From NCBI GenBank assembly GCA_013388515.1, contig JACAFC010000021.1, positions 1 through 39,302 of the forward strand: 39,302 nucleotides of DNA, read 5' to 3'. The translations under genes were made by a program, and so were the position numbers. This document shows positions 16,168-23,087 of the stretch, piece after piece (position 1 is the first letter of the stretch; the number at the start of each line of letters is the position of its first letter). A model generated the notes under the pieces. The model was not told where the DNA came from and ran no database searches. It worked only from the letters and a program-made list of their open reading frames with translations. Origin of the DNA: Ignavibacteriaceae bacterium. GTDB taxonomy: Bacteria > Bacteroidota > Ignavibacteria > Ignavibacteriales > Ignavibacteriaceae.

Positions 16168-16980
16168 ATGAAGACTTCTGAAGAACTGAAGAATGTTGTT
16201 AGAGAAAAATACGCTGAGATAGCTGTCTCAACATCTAAATCCGGCTGCTGCGGTACAACTTCTTCCTGTTGTGGCGATTCATCGAATGTTGAAATAACAA
16301 TGATTGGTGATGAGTATAAAAATCTTGACGGTTATACAGCAGATGCAGATCTTGGTTTGGGATGCGGAATTCCTACAGAATTTGCTGAAATAAAAAAAGG
16401 CGATACAGTTGTCGATCTTGGATCGGGCGCAGGTAATGATGTGTTTGTTGCAAGAGCAATTGTTGGTGAGGAGGGAAAAGTTATTGGCGTGGATTTTACT
16501 AAAGAAATGATAGCTAAAGCAAACCGAAATAATGAAAAACTCGGTTATAAAAATGTTGAATTCAAACTTGGAGAAATTGAACAACTTCCGCTTGAAAATG
16601 AAATTGCCGATGTTGTCGTGAGTAACTGTGTCTTAAACTTAGTGCCAGATAAACAAAAAGCGTTTGCAGAAATTTATAGAATACTAAAATCCGGTGCTCA
16701 TTTTTGCATTTCAGATATAGTGATAATTGGTGAATTGAATCATGAGCTGAAGAAGTCTGCTTCAATGTATGCGGGATGCATTTCCGGTGCTGTGCAGCAA
16801 GATGAATATATCGGAATAATAGCTGCTGCGGGATTTATCAATATTGAAATCAAAAAAACAAAGCGAATTGAATTACCGGATGAGCTGCTTAAACAATATT
16901 TGGATGAAGAAGGAATTAAGTCTTATAAAGAAAATGTAAAAGGAATTTTTAGTATTACGGTTGTAGGTTTTAAATTATAA
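16168..16980 (+). CDS. arsM: Arsenite S-adenosylmethionine methyltransferase
   Basis: This 270-residue enzyme methylates As(III), using S-adenosylmethionine in the cytoplasm. The SAM-binding motif is DLGSGAGND (83-91). The three Cys needed for As(III) methylation are present: C66 in LGLGCGIPT, C154 in VSNCVLNL and C204 in YAGCISGA, matching C72, C174 and C224 of the algal enzyme. An N-terminal Cys-rich stretch (CCGTTSSCC, residues 27-35) is typical of bacterial ArsM. It is co-transcribed with arsR under one promoter. No arsenite efflux pump or arsenate reductase gene is adjacent. A REP hairpin lies three bases after the stop and may act as the 3' end of the message. Confidence 0.93.
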   Translation: MKTSEELKNVVREKYAEIAVSTSKSGCCGTTSSCCGDSSNVEITMIGDEYKNLDGYTADADLGLGCGIPTEFAEIKKGDTVVDLGSGAGNDVFVARAIVGEEGKVIGVDFTKEMIAKANRNNEKLGYKNVEFKLGEIEQLPLENEIADVVVSNCVLNLVPDKQKAFAEIYRILKSGAHFCISDIVIIGELNHELKKSASMYAGCISGAVQQDEYIGIIAAAGFINIEIKKTKRIELPDELLKQYLDEEGIKSYKENVKGIFSITVVGFKL

Positions 16981-16983
16981 CAA

Positions 16984-17016
16984 AAACCTCCGAGGTTTTG
17001 GAAACCTCGGAGGTTT
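16984..17016. repeat. REP-like 33-bp hairpin, copy 1
   Basis: The element is AAACCTCCGAGGTTT, loop TGG, then the exact reverse complement AAACCTCGGAGGTTT. Each 15-base arm is itself nearly palindromic around its central base. It sits three bases after arsM and before the exported T9SS-like gene. Confidence 0.92.
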
Positions 17017-17047
17017 CAATAAGGAAGGTTTTTATTTAATTTTCACC

Positions 17048-18715
17048 ATGAAAATTTCAATCTTCATAATTTTCTTACTGCTTACTTCTTCTGCGTTCAC
17101 TCAAACTACCACCACATTACAAGGCAATGTTAAGGATAAGAATACTTTGCTTCCTATTTCTTCTGCTTCTGTCAAGGGGAAGGATTTGAATAATGGTAAT
17201 GAGCTTTTTAGCACTTCTACGAATTCTATTGGTGATTATTTTACTGAGGTGACTTCAACCGGGATTGATGATGATCCTCTTTTTGTTACTGATTTTTCCC
17301 TTGGTCAGAATTATCCTAATCCTTTTAATCCTTCAACTCGTTTTGGTTTTCATGCTCCTGCTTACGGTAATTATCTTCTTTTAATTTCTGATGTCCTGGG
17401 TAAAGAGCTTTTTAGGTGGAATTATGAGTTGTCTACTGGGAATTATGTTTTTTCTGTGTCTGGACTTGGCGTTGCTGGTGTGAAGTTTTACACTTTAACT
17501 GGTGACGATAATAAAAAAACGAAGAAGATGATGCAGACGGATGGCACTGATTTTAATCCTTCAGTTTCAGTTTCCTCTGGCGAATTTAAGAGTTTATCAA
17601 AGGTTAATGATAACCTTGAGATGCGTATACTTGCTTCCAAGGAAGGTTATTTTTCTGATTCGGTTGACGTTTCGTTTATACCTGGTGGCTCTTATGTTCA
17701 GGATTTTTTATTGGAGAAGATTCCTTTGTATGTCCTGAATGCTGTTGTTAAAGTTTATAACATGAAGGGAGATGTTGTTACTGACCTTGATTTTATGAGA
17801 TGGACTTGGCCTGACGGTACGACTGAGGATGTTCCTGTTGTGAATGGTGAGATGGTTTTGAACAAGTCATTTAATTCTTTGAATTCTGATACGTCTGCTA
17901 CTGTTACGCCTGATCATCCTTCACTTTATTTGAACTGGGTTATTGGTACTACGAATAATGCTGAGAAAGTTGAGTGGCTGTACCAGAATGCTACGCCTGC
18001 AAATAGCAATGATGCAAAGGTTCCATTGAATAAGATTAATAATGATACGACGGAACAATACTTGGTTCCGAAGTTTGTTATGTACGGTGTTAACAATGAT
18101 ACGCCGATAGATATGAGCGGGAGTGTTGTAACGCAAATGCTTTCAAGAGGGGGAACTTCATTTGGCATTGTTTCTGGTTTCAGACCATCAGTTTATGATA
18201 CGACGTATGTATTTCAGTTTATATTTAATCAGGATACTGGTGTGCCTATTGCTCAGGGTGAGCTTGATCGAGCAAAGAATGAATTAAACAAAGTTCTTTC
18301 TTCTACTGTTTGGTCTCATAAGAGGCTTCTTAATTATCAATTTCATTTAGTTGAATCTAATGATGATTCTTTGTGGCAATACACAATAAATGGTCCGAGG
18401 AATCAAGAGAATTTTACTTACACCAGGTTTAGAAGTTCAGTGCCTGGTAGTGCTGTTACAATTTCATTAGACGATTTCAGGGTTAAGAATTCAAGTTCGC
18501 AATATAATAGAAATAACACGAATGGTCAGATTCAAGAGGAAATTTTTGACTCATTCTGCAACACAAATGTTGATGGTGGTGATCATTTAATTGCATTAAA
18601 TCTTCCTGGTGCTCCATCTACGGATTTGGCGCGGACTTTGATTGGTATAGCTTACATAATGAAGCCTGGCACGAGTTACTGGAATCCTCGGAGGTTTATG
18701 TGTTTCTTATTTTAA
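17048..18715 (+). CDS. Exported protein with an internal T9SS-sorting-like segment and unknown C-terminal region
   Basis: Residues 1-19 are a signal peptide ending SAFTQ. A carboxypeptidase-regulatory-like strand pattern follows (LQGNVKDKNTLLPISSASVK). Residues about 85-160 look like a T9SS type A sorting domain, with SLGQNYPNPFNPSTRFGF, LISDVLGKELF and KKTKKMM, yet nearly 400 residues follow it. That is unusual because this domain is normally C-terminal. Next come a second regulatory-like segment (ASKEGYFSDSVDVSFIPGG) and a long region I do not recognise. The last codons (NPRRFMCFLF) are read through half a REP unit at 18683-18697, so the natural C-terminus may have been replaced. Codons are strongly T-ending, unlike the A-rich neighbours. 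Lies within a repeat field. Confidence 0.7.
   Translation: MKISIFIIFLLLTSSAFTQTTTTLQGNVKDKNTLLPISSASVKGKDLNNGNELFSTSTNSIGDYFTEVTSTGIDDDPLFVTDFSLGQNYPNPFNPSTRFGFHAPAYGNYLLLISDVLGKELFRWNYELSTGNYVFSVSGLGVAGVKFYTLTGDDNKKTKKMMQTDGTDFNPSVSVSSGEFKSLSKVNDNLEMRILASKEGYFSDSVDVSFIPGGSYVQDFLLEKIPLYVLNAVVKVYNMKGDVVTDLDFMRWTWPDGTTEDVPVVNGEMVLNKSFNSLNSDTSATVTPDHPSLYLNWVIGTTNNAEKVEWLYQNATPANSNDAKVPLNKINNDTTEQYLVPKFVMYGVNNDTPIDMSGSVVTQMLSRGGTSFGIVSGFRPSVYDTTYVFQFIFNQDTGVPIAQGELDRAKNELNKVLSSTVWSHKRLLNYQFHLVESNDDSLWQYTINGPRNQENFTYTRFRSSVPGSAVTISLDDFRVKNSSSQYNRNNTNGQIQEEIFDSFCNTNVDGGDHLIALNLPGAPSTDLARTLIGIAYIMKPGTSYWNPRRFMCFLF
18683..18697. repeat. Half REP unit inside the 3' end of the exported T9SS-like gene
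   Basis: AATCCTCGGAGGTTT matches the right arm of the 33-bp element at 14 of 15 bases. It encodes part of the last ten residues of the gene. No left arm is present. Confidence 0.75.
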
Positions 18716-18834
18716 TACTTTTGAGTAAATGTATAAATAAAACAACAATATTTGAGCATCTTAATTTTTATATGAATAATAGGGCGATAGCGCTGGGGGT
18801 TTTAAAAAGACAGAAGAAGTAAAAAATGATGATA

Positions 18835-18867
18835 AAACATCCGAGGTTTTTAAAATCTCGGAGGTTT
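18835..18867. repeat. REP-like 33-bp hairpin, copy 2 (degenerate)
   Basis: Arms AAACATCCGAGGTTT and AAATCTCGGAGGTTT flank the loop TTA. The 15+3+15 plan is the same as copy 1, with single-base changes that weaken base pairing. Confidence 0.88.
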
Positions 18868-18907
18868 GGAATTAAAAATTAAAATAGAAATAATAAATAA
18901 ATTGCCA

Positions 18908-18922
18908 AAACCTCCAAGGTTT
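18908..18922. repeat. Single REP arm (diverged)
   Basis: AAACCTCCAAGGTTT differs from the left arm by one base. It stands without its inverted partner; a second single arm in the same orientation follows 19 bases later. Confidence 0.75.
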
Positions 18923-18941
18923 TGCATGCGATATGAGACTC

Positions 18942-18956
18942 AAACCTCCTAGGTTT
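18942..18956. repeat. Single REP arm (diverged)
   Basis: AAACCTCCTAGGTTT differs from the left arm by one base and points the same way as the arm at 18908-18922. Together they may be remnants of rearranged hairpins. Confidence 0.75.
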
Positions 18957-18984
18957 AAAAAAACAGAAGGGATAAGTAAAACAA

Positions 18985-19017
18985 AAACTTCCGAGTTTTC
19001 CAAAACCTCGGAGGTTT
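18985..19017. repeat. REP-like 33-bp hairpin, copy 3, left boundary of the RAYT gene
   Basis: Arms AAACTTCCGAGTTTT and AAACCTCGGAGGTTT flank the loop CCA. It ends 13 bases before the RAYT start codon. Its GGAGG is about 16 bases from the ATG, too far to be an ideal ribosome site. Confidence 0.9.
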
Positions 19018-19030
19018 AAAAGATTAAATT

Positions 19031-19585
19031 ATGAATAAAGACCGCAATTACTATAAAAACACCTATCACCACCTCTACAATAGAGGAGCTAACAAAGCCG
19101 CAATATTTTATGAAAGAGAAAATTATCTATTCTTCCTAAGAAGGATGAAATATTATGCTGATAAGTACAAAATAAAGATTTTGTCTTACTGCTTAATGCC
19201 TAATCACTTCCATATCTTTCTAAAACAAACTACAAACGATTATCCTATTACGCATTTTCTTTCTACATTACTTAACTCTTATGTAAAATCCATGAACAAA
19301 AAATATGAACACAGCGGAACTTTGTTTGAAGGCAAAACAAAAAGCAAACAAATTGATGATGAAGATTATTTTGTATGGGTAATAAAATATATACTGGAGA
19401 ACCCAGTACATGCTCATATAGTAGAGAATATTGCCGATTGGGATTTTTCAAATGCCAAGGATTTATTGGGCATGAGAAATGGGAATCTCACTGATACAAA
19501 ATATGTAACTTCCTTTTTTCAATCAAAGGAAAGTATGATTAAGTTTTTAACGGATAAGACAATAAAGATCAATTACGAATTTTAG
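19031..19585 (+). CDS. REP-associated tyrosine transposase (RAYT, Y1/HUH family)
   Basis: The 184-residue protein belongs to the IS200-like Y1 transposase superfamily. The metal-binding HUH motif is H59-F60-H61 in CLMPNHFHIFLKQ. The helix carrying the candidate nucleophile is LLNSYVKSMNKKYEHSGTLF, with Y84 the likely catalytic residue and Y92 the alternative. GTLFEGKTKSK and YILENPVHAHIVENI are typical RAYT blocks. It starts YHHLYNRGANKAAIF, another family hallmark. It looks intact. Such proteins nick and rejoin single-stranded DNA at REP hairpins and are thought to spread them. The flanking 33-bp elements are its likely substrates. No second transposon gene (TnpB) is present. Confidence 0.92.
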   Translation: MNKDRNYYKNTYHHLYNRGANKAAIFYERENYLFFLRRMKYYADKYKIKILSYCLMPNHFHIFLKQTTNDYPITHFLSTLLNSYVKSMNKKYEHSGTLFEGKTKSKQIDDEDYFVWVIKYILENPVHAHIVENIADWDFSNAKDLLGMRNGNLTDTKYVTSFFQSKESMIKFLTDKTIKINYEF

Positions 19586-19594
19586 TTAAGACAT

Positions 19595-19627
19595 AAACCT
19601 CCGAGGTTTTTAAAACCTCGGAGGTTT
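19595..19627. repeat. REP-like 33-bp hairpin, copy 4, right boundary of the RAYT gene
   Basis: Perfect arms AAACCTCCGAGGTTT and AAACCTCGGAGGTTT flank the loop TTA. It begins nine bases after the RAYT stop codon. TTAAAAGGAGGTTTTTTT follows, so it may also end transcription of the transposase gene. Confidence 0.93.
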
Positions 19628-19655
19628 TTAAAAGGAGGTTTTTTTCTCAAGCAAA

Positions 19656-20435
19656 ATGAACCTTAAACAAAAATTAGATTACCACTACCGAACTTTTGAT
19701 AAATCTAAAATCTCACCAGACCCTCTTCAGTTTCTGCACTTATACAAAAACGAAAAGAATATTGAAGCAATTGGTTTCTTAGCTTCTGTTTTTGCTTACG
19801 GAAATGTTAAGCAAATAATTCGTACGCTTGAACGAATAGTTTTTATAATGGGTAAACAACCTCACAAATATCAAGTTAATTTTTCTAGTAAAGACTACAA
19901 GGACGTTAAAGGACTGAAACACAGGTTTTATACCGAAAATGATATTTTAATTTTGTTTTTAGCTTTGCAGCATGTTTATAAAAATCATGGAAGTTTAAAA
20001 AATTTATTTCTCACATTTTACAATTCTTCTGAACCCAATCTTAAACACACAATTTCCAAATTCTCTAATCATCTCATGGAAATTTTCAAAGAAATCAATG
20101 GACAAAAGAAAGTCAGCTCCGGTTTAAAGTTCATGTTTCCTAATCCGGCAAAAGGCAGCGCTTGTAAACGAATGAATTTATTTCTCCGTTGGATGATTAG
20201 AAAAGATGAATTGGATTTCGGACTATGGAATGAAATTCCCACAAATAAATTGATCATTCCGGTAGATACGCACATTGCAAGGATTTGCAAATCGTTAAAG
20301 CTTACAAAAAAGAAAAATGTAAACTGGAAAATGGCTGAGGAAATCACTGAAAATCTTAAAAAATATGACCCAATTGATCCGGTTAAATATGATTTTGCAC
20401 TGTGTCATATCGGGATGAGAAAATTGAAATTCTAA
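19656..20435 (+). CDS. TIGR02757 (DUF2400) family protein
   Basis: This 259-residue protein has the markers of the TIGR02757/DUF2400 family: a start of the form KLDYHYRTFDKSKISPDPLQ, then AIGFLASVFAYGNVKQIIRTLER. A conserved core follows with KRMNLFLRWMIRKDELDFGLW and a PVDTHIARICKSL segment. The last is reminiscent of helix-hairpin-helix DNA glycosylases of the HhH-GPD type, to which the family seems distantly related. No activity is established. It has full length for the family. It is not obviously linked to its neighbours; the RAYT unit upstream is probably an insertion. A GGAGG 18 bases upstream comes from repeat-like sequence, so its start has no optimal ribosome site. Confidence 0.85.
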   Translation: MNLKQKLDYHYRTFDKSKISPDPLQFLHLYKNEKNIEAIGFLASVFAYGNVKQIIRTLERIVFIMGKQPHKYQVNFSSKDYKDVKGLKHRFYTENDILILFLALQHVYKNHGSLKNLFLTFYNSSEPNLKHTISKFSNHLMEIFKEINGQKKVSSGLKFMFPNPAKGSACKRMNLFLRWMIRKDELDFGLWNEIPTNKLIIPVDTHIARICKSLKLTKKKNVNWKMAEEITENLKKYDPIDPVKYDFALCHIGMRKLKF

Positions 20436-20470
20436 TTGCTAATCAAGAAGTAATTCAAAATAAACGTTGT

Positions 20471-20490
20471 AGAGGTAAAAAAACCTCTTT
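20471..20490 (+). terminator. Weak hairpin after the TIGR02757 gene
   Basis: AGAGGT and ACCTCT form a 6-base stem with an A-only loop, followed by TTATATTT. It lies 35 bases after the stop. The short stem makes it only a possible terminator. Confidence 0.4.
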
Positions 20491-20571
20491 ATATTTGGGC
20501 AACTATTTCTCATCTGAGATAAAAAAATATTAGTTAAAATTTATCTTTCTCACCCACACAAGGAGAAAAGT

Positions 20572-22596
20572 ATGTCAGATCAAAAACCGTTTGTTCCTTT
20601 TGTCTCTCCACAAACAGACATGCCTGAATTTACCATAAGGGCTTTAATAATTGGGTTAGTAATGTGCGTAGTGCTTGGTGCTGCAAATGCTTACCTTGGA
20701 TTGAAAGCAGGTATGACCATAGCCGCGACCTATCCTGCTGCTGTTATTGGAATGGCAATTCTTAAAATTTTTAAAGGATCAATTCTCGAAGAAAATTTTG
20801 CCCGAACTGTAGGTTCTATCGGTGAATCAGTAGCAGCCGGAGCAATCTTCACTTTACCGGCATTTTTAATTGCCGGAGTCTGGACAGAATTTTATACAAC
20901 ACAGCACTACCTTGAAGCTACAGCAATCATGCTTGTTGGCGGTGTTGTTGGAATTCTGTTTGTGACAATTCTCCGTCGAGTTATGGTTGAAGATAGAGAA
21001 CTTCCTTTCCCAGAATCTGTTGCGGCTGGTGAAATTCACAAAGCTGGAAGAACTGGAAAAAGCGGAGCTAAATTTCTTTTCTGGGCAATGGGACTTGGAG
21101 CATTAATCCAGATATTAAAACAAGTACAATTTTTTGCTGCAGCTTGGGAAAAATTTGTTGCCTTTGCATATAAGAAAATCACTTTTGCGAATGGTGCATC
21201 TGTAGAAGCAAGCGGCGGTGCATTGCTTAGTACACCTGGTGTTAGTCCCGCATACATGGGTGTCGGTTATATCATTGGTCCCAATCTCGCCGCACTCAAT
21301 TTTACTGGTGGTCTGTTAGCGTGGGGATTGTTTGTTCCACTTTTACTTTATTTCCTTGGTCCGGAACTAATAGCATCTCTGCAAGCAAATGGAACAACTG
21401 AAATAACTGAAGAGACCTGGATAACACTTGCAAATCAGGTTTGGAGAAGTATTGTTCGCCCTGTTGCGATTGGTGGAATGTTAATGAGTGCAGCTTTCAC
21501 GCTTTTCAGAATGAGGAAAAGTTTAATTGCAGGATTAAGCCGTGCTGTTGGCGATGTAAAGAAAGCCGCATCGGGCGATCAAGTGCATGTTGCAAGAAAT
21601 GAGAAAGACATGAACTTTAAGTACGTTTTTGGCGGGATTGGAGCTGCAGCTATTGCTACATTTTTCATTTATAATTATTTCTCTCAAGATATTGTAGCTG
21701 CACTAACTGCAACATTAGTAATGTTAATTGCCGGTTTTTTCTTTGCCGCTGTATCAGGTTATTTAGTTGGATTGATTGGTTCGAGCAATAACCCAATAAG
21801 TGGATTAACAATTTCTACTTTAATAATCGCAGCATTATTGATGGTAATTTTGGGTGTGAAGGGAATGTCAGGAATTGCTGCTGTGCTTGGAGTTGCAGCA
21901 GTCATTTGTGTTGCCGCTGCAGTTGCTGGAGAAATGCTTCAGGATTTGAAAGTAGGACATATACTAGGCGGAACTCCTTGGAAAATGCAGGTTGGTGATT
22001 TATTCGGAATAGTACTTTCAGCTGCAGTTATGTTTTTCCCATTATTAATTCTTCATCAGGGTGATATTAATACCGGCGGTACTGGCTTGGGGGGCAAGGC
22101 TTATCCTGCACCGCAAGCAAGTTTAATGGCAATTATGGCAAAAGGAATTGTTGGTGGTGATATGGCTTGGCCGTTAATCATAGTTGGTATTCTAATGGCA
22201 ATTGGTTTTATACTTGTTAAAGTTAAAAGCCCGATGCTGGTTTGTGTTGGTATGTATCTTCCTCTTGAAACTACTTTTGCGATTTTCATCGGCGGTTTAA
22301 TAAAAGGATTGCTTGATAAAATGGCAGCCAAAAGAAAATTGAATGAAGCACAAAAAGTGCGTGTTGAAAATAATGGTGTTCTCTTAGCCTCCGGTTTAAT
22401 TGCGGGCGAAGCATTAATAGGGCTTTTGTTTGCATTCTTCGCTGTTGTGGAATGGAAGACTCCTGTGATTTTTGAATCACCGTCGTTTTTAGTAAGCTTA
22501 GTTGTATTTGCTGTGGTTGCTTTTGTGCTCGTCCGTACTCCGTTAAATAATGCCGGTAAACCAGATGAGCCTGCACCTCCAAGTGCAGCTTTCTAA
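20572..22596 (+). CDS. OPT-family oligopeptide transporter
   Basis: This 674-residue membrane protein has about 14-16 hydrophobic helices. The conserved OPT N-terminal block reads ANAYLGLKAGMTIAATYPAA, followed by SIGESVAAGAIFTLPAFLIA and ELPFPESVAAGEIHKAG. Its length and motifs fit the bacterial OPT branch. OPT carriers import peptides (or metal chelates in the YSL branch) using the proton gradient. AAGGAG six bases before the ATG supports the start. Downstream genes for PepD, an MFS carrier and an M29-like aminopeptidase make a peptide substrate likely, but this is inference from context. An unusually long stem-loop follows the gene. Confidence 0.92.
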   Translation: MSDQKPFVPFVSPQTDMPEFTIRALIIGLVMCVVLGAANAYLGLKAGMTIAATYPAAVIGMAILKIFKGSILEENFARTVGSIGESVAAGAIFTLPAFLIAGVWTEFYTTQHYLEATAIMLVGGVVGILFVTILRRVMVEDRELPFPESVAAGEIHKAGRTGKSGAKFLFWAMGLGALIQILKQVQFFAAAWEKFVAFAYKKITFANGASVEASGGALLSTPGVSPAYMGVGYIIGPNLAALNFTGGLLAWGLFVPLLLYFLGPELIASLQANGTTEITEETWITLANQVWRSIVRPVAIGGMLMSAAFTLFRMRKSLIAGLSRAVGDVKKAASGDQVHVARNEKDMNFKYVFGGIGAAAIATFFIYNYFSQDIVAALTATLVMLIAGFFFAAVSGYLVGLIGSSNNPISGLTISTLIIAALLMVILGVKGMSGIAAVLGVAAVICVAAAVAGEMLQDLKVGHILGGTPWKMQVGDLFGIVLSAAVMFFPLLILHQGDINTGGTGLGGKAYPAPQASLMAIMAKGIVGGDMAWPLIIVGILMAIGFILVKVKSPMLVCVGMYLPLETTFAIFIGGLIKGLLDKMAAKRKLNEAQKVRVENNGVLLASGLIAGEALIGLLFAFFAVVEWKTPVIFESPSFLVSLVVFAVVAFVLVRTPLNNAGKPDEPAPPSAAF

Positions 22597-22633
22597 GTTT
22601 TCAGGGCTAAACAAAATTCAAAAGTTAATATCT

Positions 22634-22677
22634 TAACTCGATATTCATCATTTTTAGTAATGATGGATATCGAGTTA
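22634..22677. other. Long stem-loop between the OPT gene and the PqqD-like gene
   Basis: TAACTCGATATTCATCATT (22634-22652) pairs along all 19 bases with AATGATGGATATCGAGTTA (22659-22677), with one G-U pair in RNA and a 6-base loop. No T-run follows on either strand, so a simple terminator is doubtful. It could be an mRNA-stabilising structure or a binding site. Confidence 0.6.
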
Positions 22678-22706
22678 GTAATTCATAATTGCTTATACTT
22701 TGATAT

Positions 22707-23075
22707 ATGCTTAATAAAATATTCGGTAAAAAGAAATTAAACAGCTCGATAAATTATTTAGAGATTACTCCTCAGAGACTTTATAATCATATCGAAGAAT
22801 CCGGTAAAATCTCAGTTCTAGTTCCAAAATTCAAAAACAAATTTCTAGTGAAATATCTTTCTCCGAAGTTAAAATCTCCATTCATAAAAGCCAAGCTGGA
22901 TGATTTTGGCTCTTTAACCTGGATTGAGATGGATGGAACAAAAAAAGTAAAAGAAATTACACAATCATTAACGGATAAATTCGGTGAAAAAGTTCAACCT
23001 GTTAATGAACGTCTTACAAAGTTTTTAACTCAACTTTATCAGTACAATTTTATAACATTCAAAGAAATTAAATAA
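22707..23075 (+). CDS. PqqD-like small protein
   Basis: This 122-residue protein ends in the PqqD pattern: a strand with GSLTWIEMDGTKKVKEITQS, the helix DKFGEKVQPVNERLTKFLTQ, and a final strand YNFITFKE. PqqD-like domains bind ribosomal peptides and present them to modifying enzymes, but free-standing members with no such enzyme are common in this group. No radical SAM gene or precursor peptide is visible nearby. The next gene (pepD) begins 12 bases downstream, so the two are co-transcribed. The N-terminal 60 residues are basic and unassigned. Confidence 0.75.
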   Translation: MLNKIFGKKKLNSSINYLEITPQRLYNHIEESGKISVLVPKFKNKFLVKYLSPKLKSPFIKAKLDDFGSLTWIEMDGTKKVKEITQSLTDKFGEKVQPVNERLTKFLTQLYQYNFITFKEIK

Positions 23076-23087
23076 GAAGGAGAATTT

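Larger units (their letters stand above)
18716..19030. other. Intergenic REP-rich region upstream of the RAYT gene
   Basis: No gene is visible in these 315 bases. They hold two full 33-bp REP hairpins (18835-18867, 18985-19017) and two single arms (18908-18922, 18942-18956), listed separately. The remaining sequence is A/T-rich filler. Confidence 0.85.
18985..19627 (+). mobile_element. REPtron-like unit: RAYT gene framed by two REP hairpins
   Basis: A transposase of the REP-associated tyrosine type lies between two 33-bp hairpins of the same family, 13 bases from its start and 9 bases after its stop. This tight framing is the known layout of RAYT genes with the repeats they process. Two more full copies and three single arms lie within 2.3 kb upstream. 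No target duplication can be recognised. Confidence 0.8.

Noticed and set aside
16984-19627. Repeated 15-base palindromes that might be a CRISPR array
   Set aside because: Spacing is irregular (0.1 to 1.8 kb), repeats are inverted pairs with 3-base loops, and genes lie between them. No cas genes are present.
22707-23075. PqqD-like protein as part of a RiPP or PQQ biosynthesis cluster
   Set aside because: No radical SAM enzyme, precursor peptide or other pqq gene is visible within several kilobases.
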